Source: CAKOSP01 sp044432745
GTDB taxonomy: Bacteria; Bacillota_I; Bacilli_A; RF39; UBA660
Direction of reading: 5' to 3'
DNA: 64,000 bases
NCBI GenBank assembly: GCA_044432745.1
Contig: JAWXUH010000004.1
Location: forward strand, 1-64,000
Every line of letters starts with the position of its first letter. Within the stretch, counting starts at the first letter, position 1. A program made the position numbers and the translations under genes. This document shows positions 44,372 to 53,129 of this stretch, piece by piece. Below the pieces are notes generated by a model, which made no database searches, was not told where the DNA came from, and saw only the letters and a program-made list of their open reading frames with translations.

Positions 44372-45274
44372 CTATATATATGGTATATTTTCTTTCTTAT
44401 ATCCACCATACGATTCATAACAATCACATATTATAAAAAATGCATCTGGATCTGTTTCTAATATCCTATTTTTAAAATGAAAATATTCTCTATTTGGAAA
44501 TACTGCCATAATCATTTCACCTTTTTTATGAGAATAACCACCTTTTGTTGGCATTATTGTAAATCCTGTTTGAAATTCATTTTTTATTAAATCTACTACT
44601 TCTTCTTCTTTATGAGTAAATATGTAGAAAACAAAACTGTCAGATATCTCAAATAATACCTTATCTAGCACTAAAGAACTAATATATAATATTATTAAAT
44701 CTAATAACATTAAATATAGACCAAAAGCAAATCCACCAATTATAATTATTAATATATTTGATAGTAACATTGCTTTTCCTTCAGGAAATTTTAAATATTT
44801 ACTTACTATCGATGTTATTATATCGGTTCCTCCTGTTGAAAAATTATATTTGAACACCATACCATTTCCAAACCCATAAATTATTGCTGCTATTATTGAT
44901 ATTAAGTATAAATCACTGAATTCAAAATAAGGTATTAAAAATTTTGCTATAGGTTCTGTAAAAGTGATCATTAAAGGATACATTATAGATCCTATTATAG
45001 TATTTTTTGTTTTGACTTTACCTAATAAGAAATAACTAAGTATAATTAATATTATTGTTGCTCCATATATAAATACAGTTGCACTCATTCCAGTTATTCC
45101 CTGAAAAATAATAGCTAATCCTGATACTCCACCTATTACTAAGTTGTTAGGTAGAAAAAATAAATTATAACATAATGCAAGTAAAAAAACTGAAAATACA
45201 AACATTAATCCTCTGCATATTACTCTTTTTTCTATTTCTCTTTCTGATTCTATTTTTGTCATTTTACTTTTCAC
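44372..45274 (-). CDS. YitT-family membrane protein (DUF161/DUF2179)
   Basis: 300 aa with five or six membrane spans (residues about 20-210): YNLFFLPNNLVIGGVSGLAI and FSTGGTDIITSIVSKY are family blocks, and the DUF2179 domain forms the C-terminal cytosolic tail (GGYSHKKGEMIMAVFP). Function unknown. A lone gene; its upstream region has a TATAAT but no clear -35. Confidence 0.9.
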   Translation of the reverse strand: MKSKMTKIESEREIEKRVICRGLMFVFSVFLLALCYNLFFLPNNLVIGGVSGLAIIFQGITGMSATVFIYGATIILIILSYFLLGKVKTKNTIIGSIMYPLMITFTEPIAKFLIPYFEFSDLYLISIIAAIIYGFGNGMVFKYNFSTGGTDIITSIVSKYLKFPEGKAMLLSNILIIIIGGFAFGLYLMLLDLIILYISSLVLDKVLFEISDSFVFYIFTHKEEEVVDLIKNEFQTGFTIMPTKGGYSHKKGEMIMAVFPNREYFHFKNRILETDPDAFFIICDCYESYGGYKKENIPYI

Positions 45275-45351
45275 CTTCTATTTTTTCATTATATCATTTT
45301 TTTCATATTTTTTTATTTTTTTCATATTATTTTTTGAAAGGAACGTAAAAT

Positions 45352-45726
45352 ATGAATGGAAATTATTATCAAAACCCCACTTTTCCAAGTAATCCAGTAA
45401 ATCATACAAATAATCAAAGTTATTCTTCTAATGAAAATAATGATGTATATGAAAAAAAACCACATAATAGTGGTTTACCTGCAATCGAAGTAAGTTATAT
45501 TGAAAATATACTAAGAGGCAATAAAGGTAAGACTGTTAGGGCATTCTTCTCGTATCCAGATTCAGATAATTCTAAGGACGTAGAATACTTTGGTACTATA
45601 GAAGAAGCTGGTATTGATCATCTAATTATAAAAGATTCTAGTAACGGAAGTTTTTACTTATTAAGAATGATCTATTTAAATTATTTTGAATTTTTAGAAC
45701 CTATTAATTACCGTAATAATAATTAA
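45352..45726 (+). CDS. gerQ: GerQ-like spore coat protein
   Basis: 124 aa. An Asn/Ser/Tyr-rich N-terminus (residues 1-35) precedes the GerQ core: VSYIENILRGNKGKTVRAFFSY and GTIEEAGIDHLIIKDSSNGSFYLLRMIYLNYFEF, closely like Bacillus YwdL. GerQ is a spore coat protein cross-linked by transglutaminase Tgl and needed by the CwlJ hydrolase. A CATATTATT upstream at about 45324-45332 might be part of a sporulation sigma -10. The 3' end overlaps the MBL gene by 23 bases. Confidence 0.88.
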   Translation: MNGNYYQNPTFPSNPVNHTNNQSYSSNENNDVYEKKPHNSGLPAIEVSYIENILRGNKGKTVRAFFSYPDSDNSKDVEYFGTIEEAGIDHLIIKDSSNGSFYLLRMIYLNYFEFLEPINYRNNN

Positions 45727-46225
45727 GGTAATTATCTATATTAGATTTTTCATAACCTAAATTACTATCTTTTCCATGACCAGGAAATATCCTAACATCA
45801 TCAGGATATTTTTTTATCATAGCTAAACTTTCATACATGTCTTTTGGGTTGCTTCCTTCTAAATCAATTCTTCCATATGTATCCTTAAACAAAAAATCTC
45901 CTGTAAACATTATTTTTTCTGTTTCAAAATAAAATGTAACACTATCATATCTGTGTCCAGGTGTTTTGATTACTTCAAAATTAAAACCGTCTATTTGAAA
46001 TTTATTGTGAGTTAAGTTATATTTTTCTTCTAATTCTTCAAGCGCTCCTATATGATCGTAATGAGAATGAGTTACCAAAATCCCCACTAAATTTAAATCT
46101 TTTAACTTTTCTTCTATTTTTAGAAATTCATCTCCTGGATCTACTACTATACAATTTTTTTTATCATCAATTATAAAGTAACAGTTTGTTCTTAAAGAAC
46201 CTACATTTATTTTTTCTATTTGCAT
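45704..46225 (-). CDS. MBL-fold hydrolase (YqgX / glyoxalase II-like)
   Basis: 173 aa from ATG 46225 with SD AGGTGATTTT. Metallo-beta-lactamase motif THSHYDHIG (about residue 50), GHRYDSVTFY, and FTGDFLFKDTYGR. Close in length and pattern to YqgX-like hydrolases. Likely a thiolester hydrolase; the substrate is not shown. Divergent from the flippase gene. Confidence 0.85.
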   Translation of the reverse strand: MQIEKINVGSLRTNCYFIIDDKKNCIVVDPGDEFLKIEEKLKDLNLVGILVTHSHYDHIGALEELEEKYNLTHNKFQIDGFNFEVIKTPGHRYDSVTFYFETEKIMFTGDFLFKDTYGRIDLEGSNPKDMYESLAMIKKYPDDVRIFPGHGKDSNLGYEKSNIDNYLNYYYGN

Positions 46226-46240
46226 AAAATCACCTAACAA

Positions 46241-46270
46241 ATATTAACACTTTTACATAAAAATTGTCAA
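46241..46270 (-). promoter_or_regulatory. Promoter of the MBL hydrolase gene
   Basis: Consensus TTGACA (46265-46270), 18 bp, TAATAT (46241-46246). It overlaps no part of the opposite flippase promoter. Confidence 0.6.
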
Positions 46271-46285
46271 TATTTATTATATCTA

Positions 46286-46314
46286 TTGTTATTGTTTGAG
46301 ATTTTTTATATAAT
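46286..46314 (+). promoter_or_regulatory. Promoter of the flippase gene
   Basis: TTGTTA (46286-46291), 17 bp, TATAAT (46309-46314); about 27 bases upstream of the TTG start codon. Confidence 0.65.
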
Positions 46315-46340
46315 TAAGAGTAAGTTATGAGGTTGAAATT

Positions 46341-47936
46341 TTGAACAAAACAGGTTTTATTAAAGGTGCATTTATTGCAACACTTTGTATTATTATTACT
46401 AAGATTATCGGTATTTTATATGTTATTCCTTTTTACAGCATAATAGGAGAACAAGGTGGAGCACTGTATGGATATGCTTATAATATTTATAACTTTTTTT
46501 TAATTATTTCATCTGCAGGCATACCACTAGCTATTAGCAAGATTACAAGTGAGTATGATACATTAAAAATGCATGCAGAAAAAAAATATATGTTTTCTTT
46601 TGTAAAAAAAATTATATATTCATTTTCTTTTATTAGTTTCGGTATATGTTTCTTAGGCTCAGATTTAATTGCCAATATTATTATAGGAGATATGACCGGT
46701 GGTAATAGCGCTGAGGACATTTCTTATGTAATTAAATGCGTATCTTTTGCATTATTAATTGTTCCACTTTTAAGTATATTACGTGGATATATGCAAGGAC
46801 ATAAATTTATATCCGTACCTTCTATTAGCCAAATTATTGAACAAGTATTTAGAATAGCAGTTATTCTTTTAGGTAGTTATTTTGCTATCAATGTACTTAA
46901 CTTGAGTCTTACTCAAGCAGTTGGTATTTCAGTATTCGGTGCGTTTGTTGGAGCTTTATTTGGTTATCTATATTTACTTTCTAAATACAAACATATTAAA
47001 ATAAAAGAAAAAACAAAAAAATTAAACCTTGAAGAGAAAAAAGTTATTAGAAAGAAAGTTATTCAATATTGTATCCCATTCATAGCAGTTAATCTTTCTT
47101 ATACTTTTTATACTACTATTGATATGATATTGATTATCAGAACATTAAACTATTTAAACTTTAATGCTAATGACATAGAAGCTATTAGTAGTATTTTTAC
47201 TACTTGGGGAACTAAATTAATTGCTATTGTAACTTCTATTTCAACTGGACTAATTATTAGTTTAATACCTAATATGGTTGCAGCTTATGCAGAAAAAAAC
47301 CTTAAAGAATTAAATAATTTATATCAAAAAACTATTGAAGCTTTATTAATGATTATATTACCTATTTCTATATTTTTAAGTATACATTCTAGCAGCGTTT
47401 GGAATATATTGTATGGGCATAGCGATTTTGGTCCTATTATATTTAGATACCTTGGACTACTTGCTTTCTTTGAAGCATTCTTTATTATTATAGGTTCTAT
47501 TACACAAAATTTAAATAAGTTTAAATTAGTTTATTTAACTATTGTAATTGGTTTAGGTTTAAATACTTTATTAGACGTGCCTCTTATGCTTTTATTTAAT
47601 TATTTAAATATATATCCATACTATGGAGCTATTACAGCTACTATAATTGCTTATTTTATTACAATAGCTATTGTTGTTGTTAAATTAAAAAAAGATGACA
47701 ATATTTCGTTTAAATTTATTAAAATTAAAAATTATTTTTTAAAGACTTTCCTAATACTTATACCTGTAAACTATATTGGTTCTTTATTTATTAATAATTT
47801 CACTAATAGAATATATTCTTTTATTGGATTAGCTATTATCTCATTTATATCTTCAATAATTTATGTTATAATAAATTATAAATTAATTAACGATAGATTA
47901 GGTAAAAATTTATTTGACATCGTTTTAAGGAAGTAA
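46341..47936 (+). CDS. MurJ/SpoVB-family lipid flippase
   Basis: 531 aa (TTG start, SD GAGGTTG). About 14 membrane spans in the MOP superfamily pattern. GVPLAISK-like AGIPLAISKITSEYD near residue 55 and RGYMQGHKFISVPSISQIIEQVFRIAVIL near 150 are typical of SpoVB/YtgP (Bacillus MurJ-type). Probably flips lipid II or a related polysaccharide precursor. A sporulation-specific (SpoVB) role and a housekeeping role cannot be told apart here. Confidence 0.85.
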   Translation: MNKTGFIKGAFIATLCIIITKIIGILYVIPFYSIIGEQGGALYGYAYNIYNFFLIISSAGIPLAISKITSEYDTLKMHAEKKYMFSFVKKIIYSFSFISFGICFLGSDLIANIIIGDMTGGNSAEDISYVIKCVSFALLIVPLLSILRGYMQGHKFISVPSISQIIEQVFRIAVILLGSYFAINVLNLSLTQAVGISVFGAFVGALFGYLYLLSKYKHIKIKEKTKKLNLEEKKVIRKKVIQYCIPFIAVNLSYTFYTTIDMILIIRTLNYLNFNANDIEAISSIFTTWGTKLIAIVTSISTGLIISLIPNMVAAYAEKNLKELNNLYQKTIEALLMIILPISIFLSIHSSSVWNILYGHSDFGPIIFRYLGLLAFFEAFFIIIGSITQNLNKFKLVYLTIVIGLGLNTLLDVPLMLLFNYLNIYPYYGAITATIIAYFITIAIVVVKLKKDDNISFKFIKIKNYFLKTFLILIPVNYIGSLFINNFTNRIYSFIGLAIISFISSIIYVIINYKLINDRLGKNLFDIVLRK

Positions 47937-47946
47937 GGTGTATTAT

Positions 47947-48483
47947 ATGAATATTTTGGTTATTTTAGGTTTACTTATAATTGTTAGCTCAACTGCGTTA
48001 TATTATTGTATTATATTTAACGATTTACAACATTATAAAACTAGAATTGAACTTTCAGAAAATTCTATTGATGAAAATTTAAGAAAGAAATATGATTTAA
48101 TTTGCGAATTAAATATAGATATTAAAAAATTAGACAATGATAAAGATTATTTAAAGGATTATATAGACGTTAAAGATGTTAGACATACTAACTTTGACTT
48201 TGATAGAAAACTAATTGAAACAATTACTTTTATTCATGAATTACAACAAGATCATTCTGAATTAAATAATAAGAATTTTAATAAAATTTTAAAAGAGATA
48301 AAACTTATAGATGAAAATCTAATAGCTTCAAAAAATTTTTATAATAAAAATACTTCTTTTTTAAATGAATTAGTTAGATGTTTTCCAAACAACATAGTTG
48401 CACGAAATCATAACTTTAAAATAAAACCTTTTTTCGATAATAAAAATATGCAAGATATTGTCATTGACGATTTCAAACTATAA
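47947..48483 (+). CDS. LemA-family protein
   Basis: 178 aa from ATG 47947 (SD AAGGTG). One N-terminal membrane span, then a helical domain with YKTRIELSENSIDENLRKKYDLICEL, matching the RVENAWSQIDVQLKRRYDLIPNL block of LemA, and RCFPNNIVARNHNFKIKPFF, matching FPSNLIAGLFGFKPAEFF. LemA function is unclear. It lies 10 bases after the flippase, apparently as its operon partner; the usual partner htpX is absent. Confidence 0.8.
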   Translation: MNILVILGLLIIVSSTALYYCIIFNDLQHYKTRIELSENSIDENLRKKYDLICELNIDIKKLDNDKDYLKDYIDVKDVRHTNFDFDRKLIETITFIHELQQDHSELNNKNFNKILKEIKLIDENLIASKNFYNKNTSFLNELVRCFPNNIVARNHNFKIKPFFDNKNMQDIVIDDFKL

Positions 48484-48506
48484 GAAGTTATATACTTCTT
48501 TTTTTT
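48482..48506 (+). terminator. Terminator after lemA
   Basis: AAGAAGT/ACTTCTT stem with a 5-base loop and a T tract; it begins inside the LemA stop codon. Confidence 0.75.
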
Positions 48507-48508
48507 AT

Positions 48509-48539
48509 AAAAAAAAATAAATTGTTATTCAATTTATTT
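48509..48539 (-). terminator. Terminator after rlmH
   Basis: Perfect 10-bp stem AAATAAATTG/CAATTTATTT with a 5-base loop and a T tract, three bases past the rlmH stop. Confidence 0.8.
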
Positions 48540-48542
48540 CTT

Positions 48543-48980
48543 TTATTTATGATATCCTTCATTATTTTCTATTTTAAATGATCTATATATTTGTTCTAAA
48601 AGAACTCCTCTAAATAAACCATGTGGAAGTGTAAATTTTGAAAATGATATTCTTTCATTAAACAAATGTTTTATATCCTCACTTACTCCATCTGAACCAC
48701 CAATAACAAACGTTATTGTACTATTTTGTATAAAAGTACTATTTATTTTTTTAGAAAATTCAACACTATTATATAATGAACCATCAATATCTAGTAATAT
48801 ATTATAATGATCTTTATTTAAATATCTTAAAAGACTTTCTTTTTCTTTTTTCATGTCATTTTCGTCTTTTAAATTTAGTATTTCTATCTTATGATATTTA
48901 TTTATTCTTTTTACATAATCATTAACTAATTCTTCTAAATATTTTTCCTTCAATTTACCAAAGCAAATAATTTTAATCAA
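48543..48980 (-). CDS. rlmH: 23S rRNA pseudouridine-1915 N3-methyltransferase RlmH
   Basis: 145 aa, shorter than the usual 155-160. The SPOUT knot region FVIGGSDGVSEDIK and the C-terminal LPHGLFRGVLLEQIYRSFKIENNEGYHK are diagnostic. Overlaps walJ by 8 bases, matching the Bacillus yyc arrangement. Confidence 0.96.
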   Translation of the reverse strand: MIKIICFGKLKEKYLEELVNDYVKRINKYHKIEILNLKDENDMKKEKESLLRYLNKDHYNILLDIDGSLYNSVEFSKKINSTFIQNSTITFVIGGSDGVSEDIKHLFNERISFSKFTLPHGLFRGVLLEQIYRSFKIENNEGYHK

Positions 48981-49743
48981 CTGTCATTACCTCACTTAAT
49001 TCGTTTTGCTTAGCATATTTAATTCCTGGAAATTCTATCTCATATTCCTCTAATACTTCATAGACAGTTTCCAAAGCTTTTTCTGGATTATTGTTTTCTT
49101 CACTTAAATGGATTAATACTATATCTTTTGTTTTTTCTCCTATTATTTTACTCAAGTAAAGTCCTGCTTGTCTATTAGATAAATGGCCGTAATCACCTAA
49201 TATTCTTTTCTTTATTACATCTGGATATCTACCATTTTGTAATAACTCTATATCGTGATTACTTTCCATTAAAATTATTTCTGAATTATATAAGTATTCA
49301 AAATTCTTTTGATGTATATATCCTGTATCAGTTATTAATGATATTTTTTTATCTTGATATGTAATTACATAATTTCTCGCATCTGGGGCATCATGACTAG
49401 CCTTTATAGCATTTACATGTATTCCTTCTATTTCAATTTCTTTTTCAAATACCAGGATACTTTTTATTTCTTGTACTTTTGTTAAAGATTCTAACAAACC
49501 TTCTGTTATACACAGCGTAGCTTTTGTATTTTTTAAAATACCTCCTAAAGCATATACGTGGTCACCATGATTGTGAGTAATAAAAATATAATTTATATCT
49601 TCTATACTCACATTTATATCATTTAAACCTTCTTTTAAATATTTAAAAGATTTACCTGCATCTATTAAAATTTTTGTATTATTTATTTCTATATATGTAG
49701 AGTTTCCTTTCGATCCACTACATAATGTTACTACTCTTATCAT
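48973..49743 (-). CDS. walJ: MBL-fold hydrolase WalJ (YycJ)
   Basis: 256 aa. CSGSKGNSTYIE at the start, metal-binding THNHGDHVYALGG (about residue 56), HDAPDARNYVI and HLSEENNNPEKA at the end. In Bacillus WalJ belongs to the walRK locus and affects division/replication co-ordination; walRKHI are absent here. Its ATG overlaps the preceding gene's stop as TAATG. Confidence 0.92.
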   Translation of the reverse strand: MIRVVTLCSGSKGNSTYIEINNTKILIDAGKSFKYLKEGLNDINVSIEDINYIFITHNHGDHVYALGGILKNTKATLCITEGLLESLTKVQEIKSILVFEKEIEIEGIHVNAIKASHDAPDARNYVITYQDKKISLITDTGYIHQKNFEYLYNSEIILMESNHDIELLQNGRYPDVIKKRILGDYGHLSNRQAGLYLSKIIGEKTKDIVLIHLSEENNNPEKALETVYEVLEEYEIEFPGIKYAKQNELSEVMTVD

Positions 49744-51263
49744 TATCCAAATATTAAAGCGTATGGGTCGTAATATGTTACTTGCGATGAAGTCATCGGT
49801 TCACCTACCGAGAAACCTAAGTGTAAATGCGTACCTGTTGACCATCCAGTACTTCCCATTCCACCTATTTGTTGTCCCATAGACACTTTATCTCCTACTT
49901 TTACTTTTAATGAAGATGACACCATATGCATATATATTGAATAATAATTACTTCCGTGACTTATTACAACATATGTTCCTAGTGACCATAATGAACATCC
50001 CGAACATGCCGGAGATGCTTGAGTTACTGTTCCAGCTGCAATAGCATATATCGCAGAATTATAACCTGTTCCTGAGAAATCTGTTCCATCATGTCTATAT
50101 GAAGATCTCCACTCACCAAATGGACTTGTTACTACAAACCCAGGATTTACTGGTGATGTAAAGTTTAATCCCGTTACTATAGATGAACCTGAACTTGATC
50201 CTGATCCTGATCCAGACGATGAACCATTAGAATATGATACACCGACAGTGGTAACTTGATTTACCACATCTCTTATTGTTTCTCTATCTATAATTTCTAC
50301 TTCTTGCGAATCTATACCATTTGTTACTTGATAAGACATTGTTACTTTATCTATACCAACAACACCAGGTGTTGTAACCTTACTATAACTTGATCCATAG
50401 TTATTGTCATACTCTGTATTATTAATAAAATCTATTTCTTGTTGAGCTACTTTTTCAACTTCATACACAAAATTAATAACTGGGTTTTGTAATGTTACAT
50501 TAACAGACTCTCCTACTTGAAGTACGTTATTTTCTGTTCTAAATGTTGGATTACTTATAAGAAATTCTGCAATACTTAATTTATTACTATCAGCTATACT
50601 AGAAATAGTATCATTTAATTTAACTGTATATTTTTCAATTTTTGCGTCATCTCCAAATATTAAGTATGATAATAAATCTGTCGATGATGTAAATATATTT
50701 TCATTTACACTTATAAAATTTTCTTGTATACGTATATTTTCAGCAAAATACATATTTGTTATTATACTACCCGTATCAACAATTTCTTTTTGTTCTCCAT
50801 TCATATACTCAGCATATATATTTGCATCTATATAAGTATCAACAAAAAACTCTATAGCATCGTCAAATATTTCTCTTTCAAGAACATATATATACTCTTC
50901 TTCATCTTCTTCTTTTATAGTTATTTTATATCCTTTGATCGTAAAATTATCTTTATTTTCTATCATTGAATATATTTCAGGAACTTCAGTTAAATTCGTA
51001 TCGTACGAATTTATTTTAACTATTTCAAAGTCACTTGGAGGATATACATTATCAACATTATATTCTTCCTTTATTTCCTTTTGTTCTTCATTTATCAGAT
51101 CATATAATACTTGATCATCATCAATCAATCCAATTTCTTTTCCTTCTAAATATACTTTGTATACTGCGTTTGCTTTATATTCTCCTACGTCCTTTATTGA
51201 ATAGTAATAAAAGATAGTAATTACACTACATAATAAAATTATGATTGTGTGTTTCATTTTCAT
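49743..51263 (-). CDS. M23 peptidase with LysM and G5 domains
   Basis: 506 aa. A membrane anchor or signal (residues 5-22), a long N-terminal region, LysM (about 211-258), a G5 domain (about 265-342), a Ser-Gly linker (about 345-361), and LytM with His391/Asp395 (RHDGTDFSG) and His479/His481 (THLHLG). The ligands are complete, so it should cleave peptidoglycan peptides. The gene sits between dnaB and walJ, both with TAATG overlaps, coupling wall hydrolysis to replication genes. Confidence 0.93.
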   Translation of the reverse strand: MKMKHTIIILLCSVITIFYYYSIKDVGEYKANAVYKVYLEGKEIGLIDDDQVLYDLINEEQKEIKEEYNVDNVYPPSDFEIVKINSYDTNLTEVPEIYSMIENKDNFTIKGYKITIKEEDEEEYIYVLEREIFDDAIEFFVDTYIDANIYAEYMNGEQKEIVDTGSIITNMYFAENIRIQENFISVNENIFTSSTDLLSYLIFGDDAKIEKYTVKLNDTISSIADSNKLSIAEFLISNPTFRTENNVLQVGESVNVTLQNPVINFVYEVEKVAQQEIDFINNTEYDNNYGSSYSKVTTPGVVGIDKVTMSYQVTNGIDSQEVEIIDRETIRDVVNQVTTVGVSYSNGSSSGSGSGSSSGSSIVTGLNFTSPVNPGFVVTSPFGEWRSSYRHDGTDFSGTGYNSAIYAIAAGTVTQASPACSGCSLWSLGTYVVISHGSNYYSIYMHMVSSSLKVKVGDKVSMGQQIGGMGSTGWSTGTHLHLGFSVGEPMTSSQVTYYDPYALIFG

Positions 51264-52600
51264 TAATTTTCTCCTTGTTGTTCATTTAAAACGTTTTTAA
51301 ACGAACTTGTATTAAGTTCAAACAGCAGATCAACATCTCCGTTGCTACCTTTTCTGTGTTTTGCAATATTTAATACTGCTGGCACTATTTTTTGCTTAAC
51401 ATCTTTCTTTTCATAATAATCTTTTCTTGTTATAAAGAGTACCATATCTGCATCTTGTTCCAATGAACCTGATTCTCTTAAATCTGACAGCATAGGTACA
51501 CTATTTTCTCTCTTTTCAGCACTTCTTGATAACTGAGCTAACGCCATTACTGGAACATTTAACTCTAATGCCATAGTCTTTAAACTTCTTGAAATTTCAG
51601 ATACTTCTACTTGTCTTGATTCAATTCTTCTGTTACCACTTGAAACTAACTGCAAATAATCTATTACAACAAAACCTAAACCTTTTTCTGTACTTGCTAA
51701 CCTTCTACACTTAGCTCTTATTTCTGATGCCGTTATACCTGCATTATCTTCTATATATATATTAGTTTCGCCTAATTGCATTATAGCCTCATTATATCTT
51801 TTCCAATCAGTTTCATTCATATTTCCAGTTGATAATTTATACGAATCTATTTGACCTACTGATGATATCATACGATTTACTAACATATCAGCTGGCATTT
51901 CTAAATTAAATATTGCCACACATTTTTCAGTTGAGGCTGCTGCATATGTTGCCATATTTAAAGAAAGTGCTGTTTTACCCATACCTGGTCTAGCTGCTAA
52001 TATTATCAATTCTCCGCCTTGAAAACCAGTTGTTATCTTATCGAAGTTAAAAAAACCTGTTTCTAAACCTGTTATAACTTTTTTATTTTTAGATAATTCT
52101 TCCAATTTTTCTTGAGCTCTTTTTAATACTGCATTAATTGGTAAGAATTCTCCTGTTGATCTTGATCTTAAAACATTAAGCATCTTTCTTTCAGAACTAT
52201 CTAATAAATAATTTATATCCTCTTCTTCATATACCGAAGTTATAATATCAGTTGAAGTTTCTATTAAATTTCTTCTTACAGAATTTTCTTTTACAATAGC
52301 CATATAATGTTCTAAATTAGCACTTGTTACAACAGAGTCTATTAACTCAGTTATGTAGTTTAAACCTACTTCATTTAATTTTTTTGTTTTATCCAATTCA
52401 TTTTTTATAGTTGTTATATCTATTGGTATTTTAGCTTTATACAAATCAGAAATAGTTGTAAATAATATTTTATTTCTTTCATCAAAAAACATATCAACAT
52501 ACATTTCTTCGCATATTTTGTCTACATCTTTATTATTTAAAAATACTACACCTAAAACACTCATTTCTGCTTCTAAATTACTTGGTATTGCTCTAGCCAT
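51263..52600 (-). CDS. dnaB: Replicative DNA helicase DnaB
   Basis: 445 aa from ATG 52600 (MARAIPSNLEAEMSVLG) with SD TAGGAGGTCTA. N-terminal primase-interacting domain, a linker, and RecA-like core with Walker A AARPGMGKTALSLN (about residue 210) and Walker B-type VVIDYLQLV. Hexameric fork helicase (named DnaC in Bacillus). Overlaps rplI by 8 bases. Confidence 0.97.
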   Translation of the reverse strand: MARAIPSNLEAEMSVLGVVFLNNKDVDKICEEMYVDMFFDERNKILFTTISDLYKAKIPIDITTIKNELDKTKKLNEVGLNYITELIDSVVTSANLEHYMAIVKENSVRRNLIETSTDIITSVYEEEDINYLLDSSERKMLNVLRSRSTGEFLPINAVLKRAQEKLEELSKNKKVITGLETGFFNFDKITTGFQGGELIILAARPGMGKTALSLNMATYAAASTEKCVAIFNLEMPADMLVNRMISSVGQIDSYKLSTGNMNETDWKRYNEAIMQLGETNIYIEDNAGITASEIRAKCRRLASTEKGLGFVVIDYLQLVSSGNRRIESRQVEVSEISRSLKTMALELNVPVMALAQLSRSAEKRENSVPMLSDLRESGSLEQDADMVLFITRKDYYEKKDVKQKIVPAVLNIAKHRKGSNGDVDLLFELNTSSFKNVLNEQQGEN

Positions 52601-53048
52601 TAGACCTCCTATTGTATAATTCAACCTTTATTTTAAATATTACTTTTTTATGTAAATTAATTTCAACTTCGTGAACACCTAGAGTTGTTAATGGATTTAT
52701 TATTTTTACATTTTTCTTATCTATTTCTTCTCCTTGTTTTTTAAATTCTTCTACTATTTGCTTTGTAGATATACTTCCAAAAACTTTATCCATTTTTCCT
52801 GTTGTTACTTCAAATCTCAAAGTTTTATTTTGCATTTTGTTTTTAATTTTTGTCATTTTTTCTATCAATGCATCTTCTTTTTCTTTTGCTTTATCTTGAG
52901 ATATATTTAATATTTCTCCACTTCTTTTTGTGTAGGCAACTGCTAAATTATTCTTAATTAAAAAATTTTTACCATAGCCATCTGACACTTCAATAATGTC
53001 GTCTTTTTTTCCTTGTTTTTTTACATCACATAATAATATTACTTTCAT
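52593..53048 (-). CDS. rplI: 50S ribosomal protein L9
   Basis: 151 aa. Opens with MKVILLCDVKKQGKKDDIIEVSDGYGKNFLI, the N-terminal RNA-binding fold, and has a long helix then a C-terminal domain (FGSISTKQIVEEFKKQ). Starts the rplI-dnaB-M23-walJ-rlmH string. Confidence 0.97.
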   Translation of the reverse strand: MKVILLCDVKKQGKKDDIIEVSDGYGKNFLIKNNLAVAYTKRSGEILNISQDKAKEKEDALIEKMTKIKNKMQNKTLRFEVTTGKMDKVFGSISTKQIVEEFKKQGEEIDKKNVKIINPLTTLGVHEVEINLHKKVIFKIKVELYNRRSNG

Positions 53049-53106
53049 TTTTTTGCCTTCCTTTTTTTATTTATTATATCATAAAAAGACGTAAATTAAT
53101 AGAAAA

Positions 53107-53129
53107 GAAAAAAGGATTTATATCCTTTT
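53107..53129 (-). terminator. Terminator after the 665-aa membrane protein gene
   Basis: AAAAGGAT/ATCCTTTT stem with a 4-base loop, then a T tract; the stop codon overlaps the 5' arm. Confidence 0.7.
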
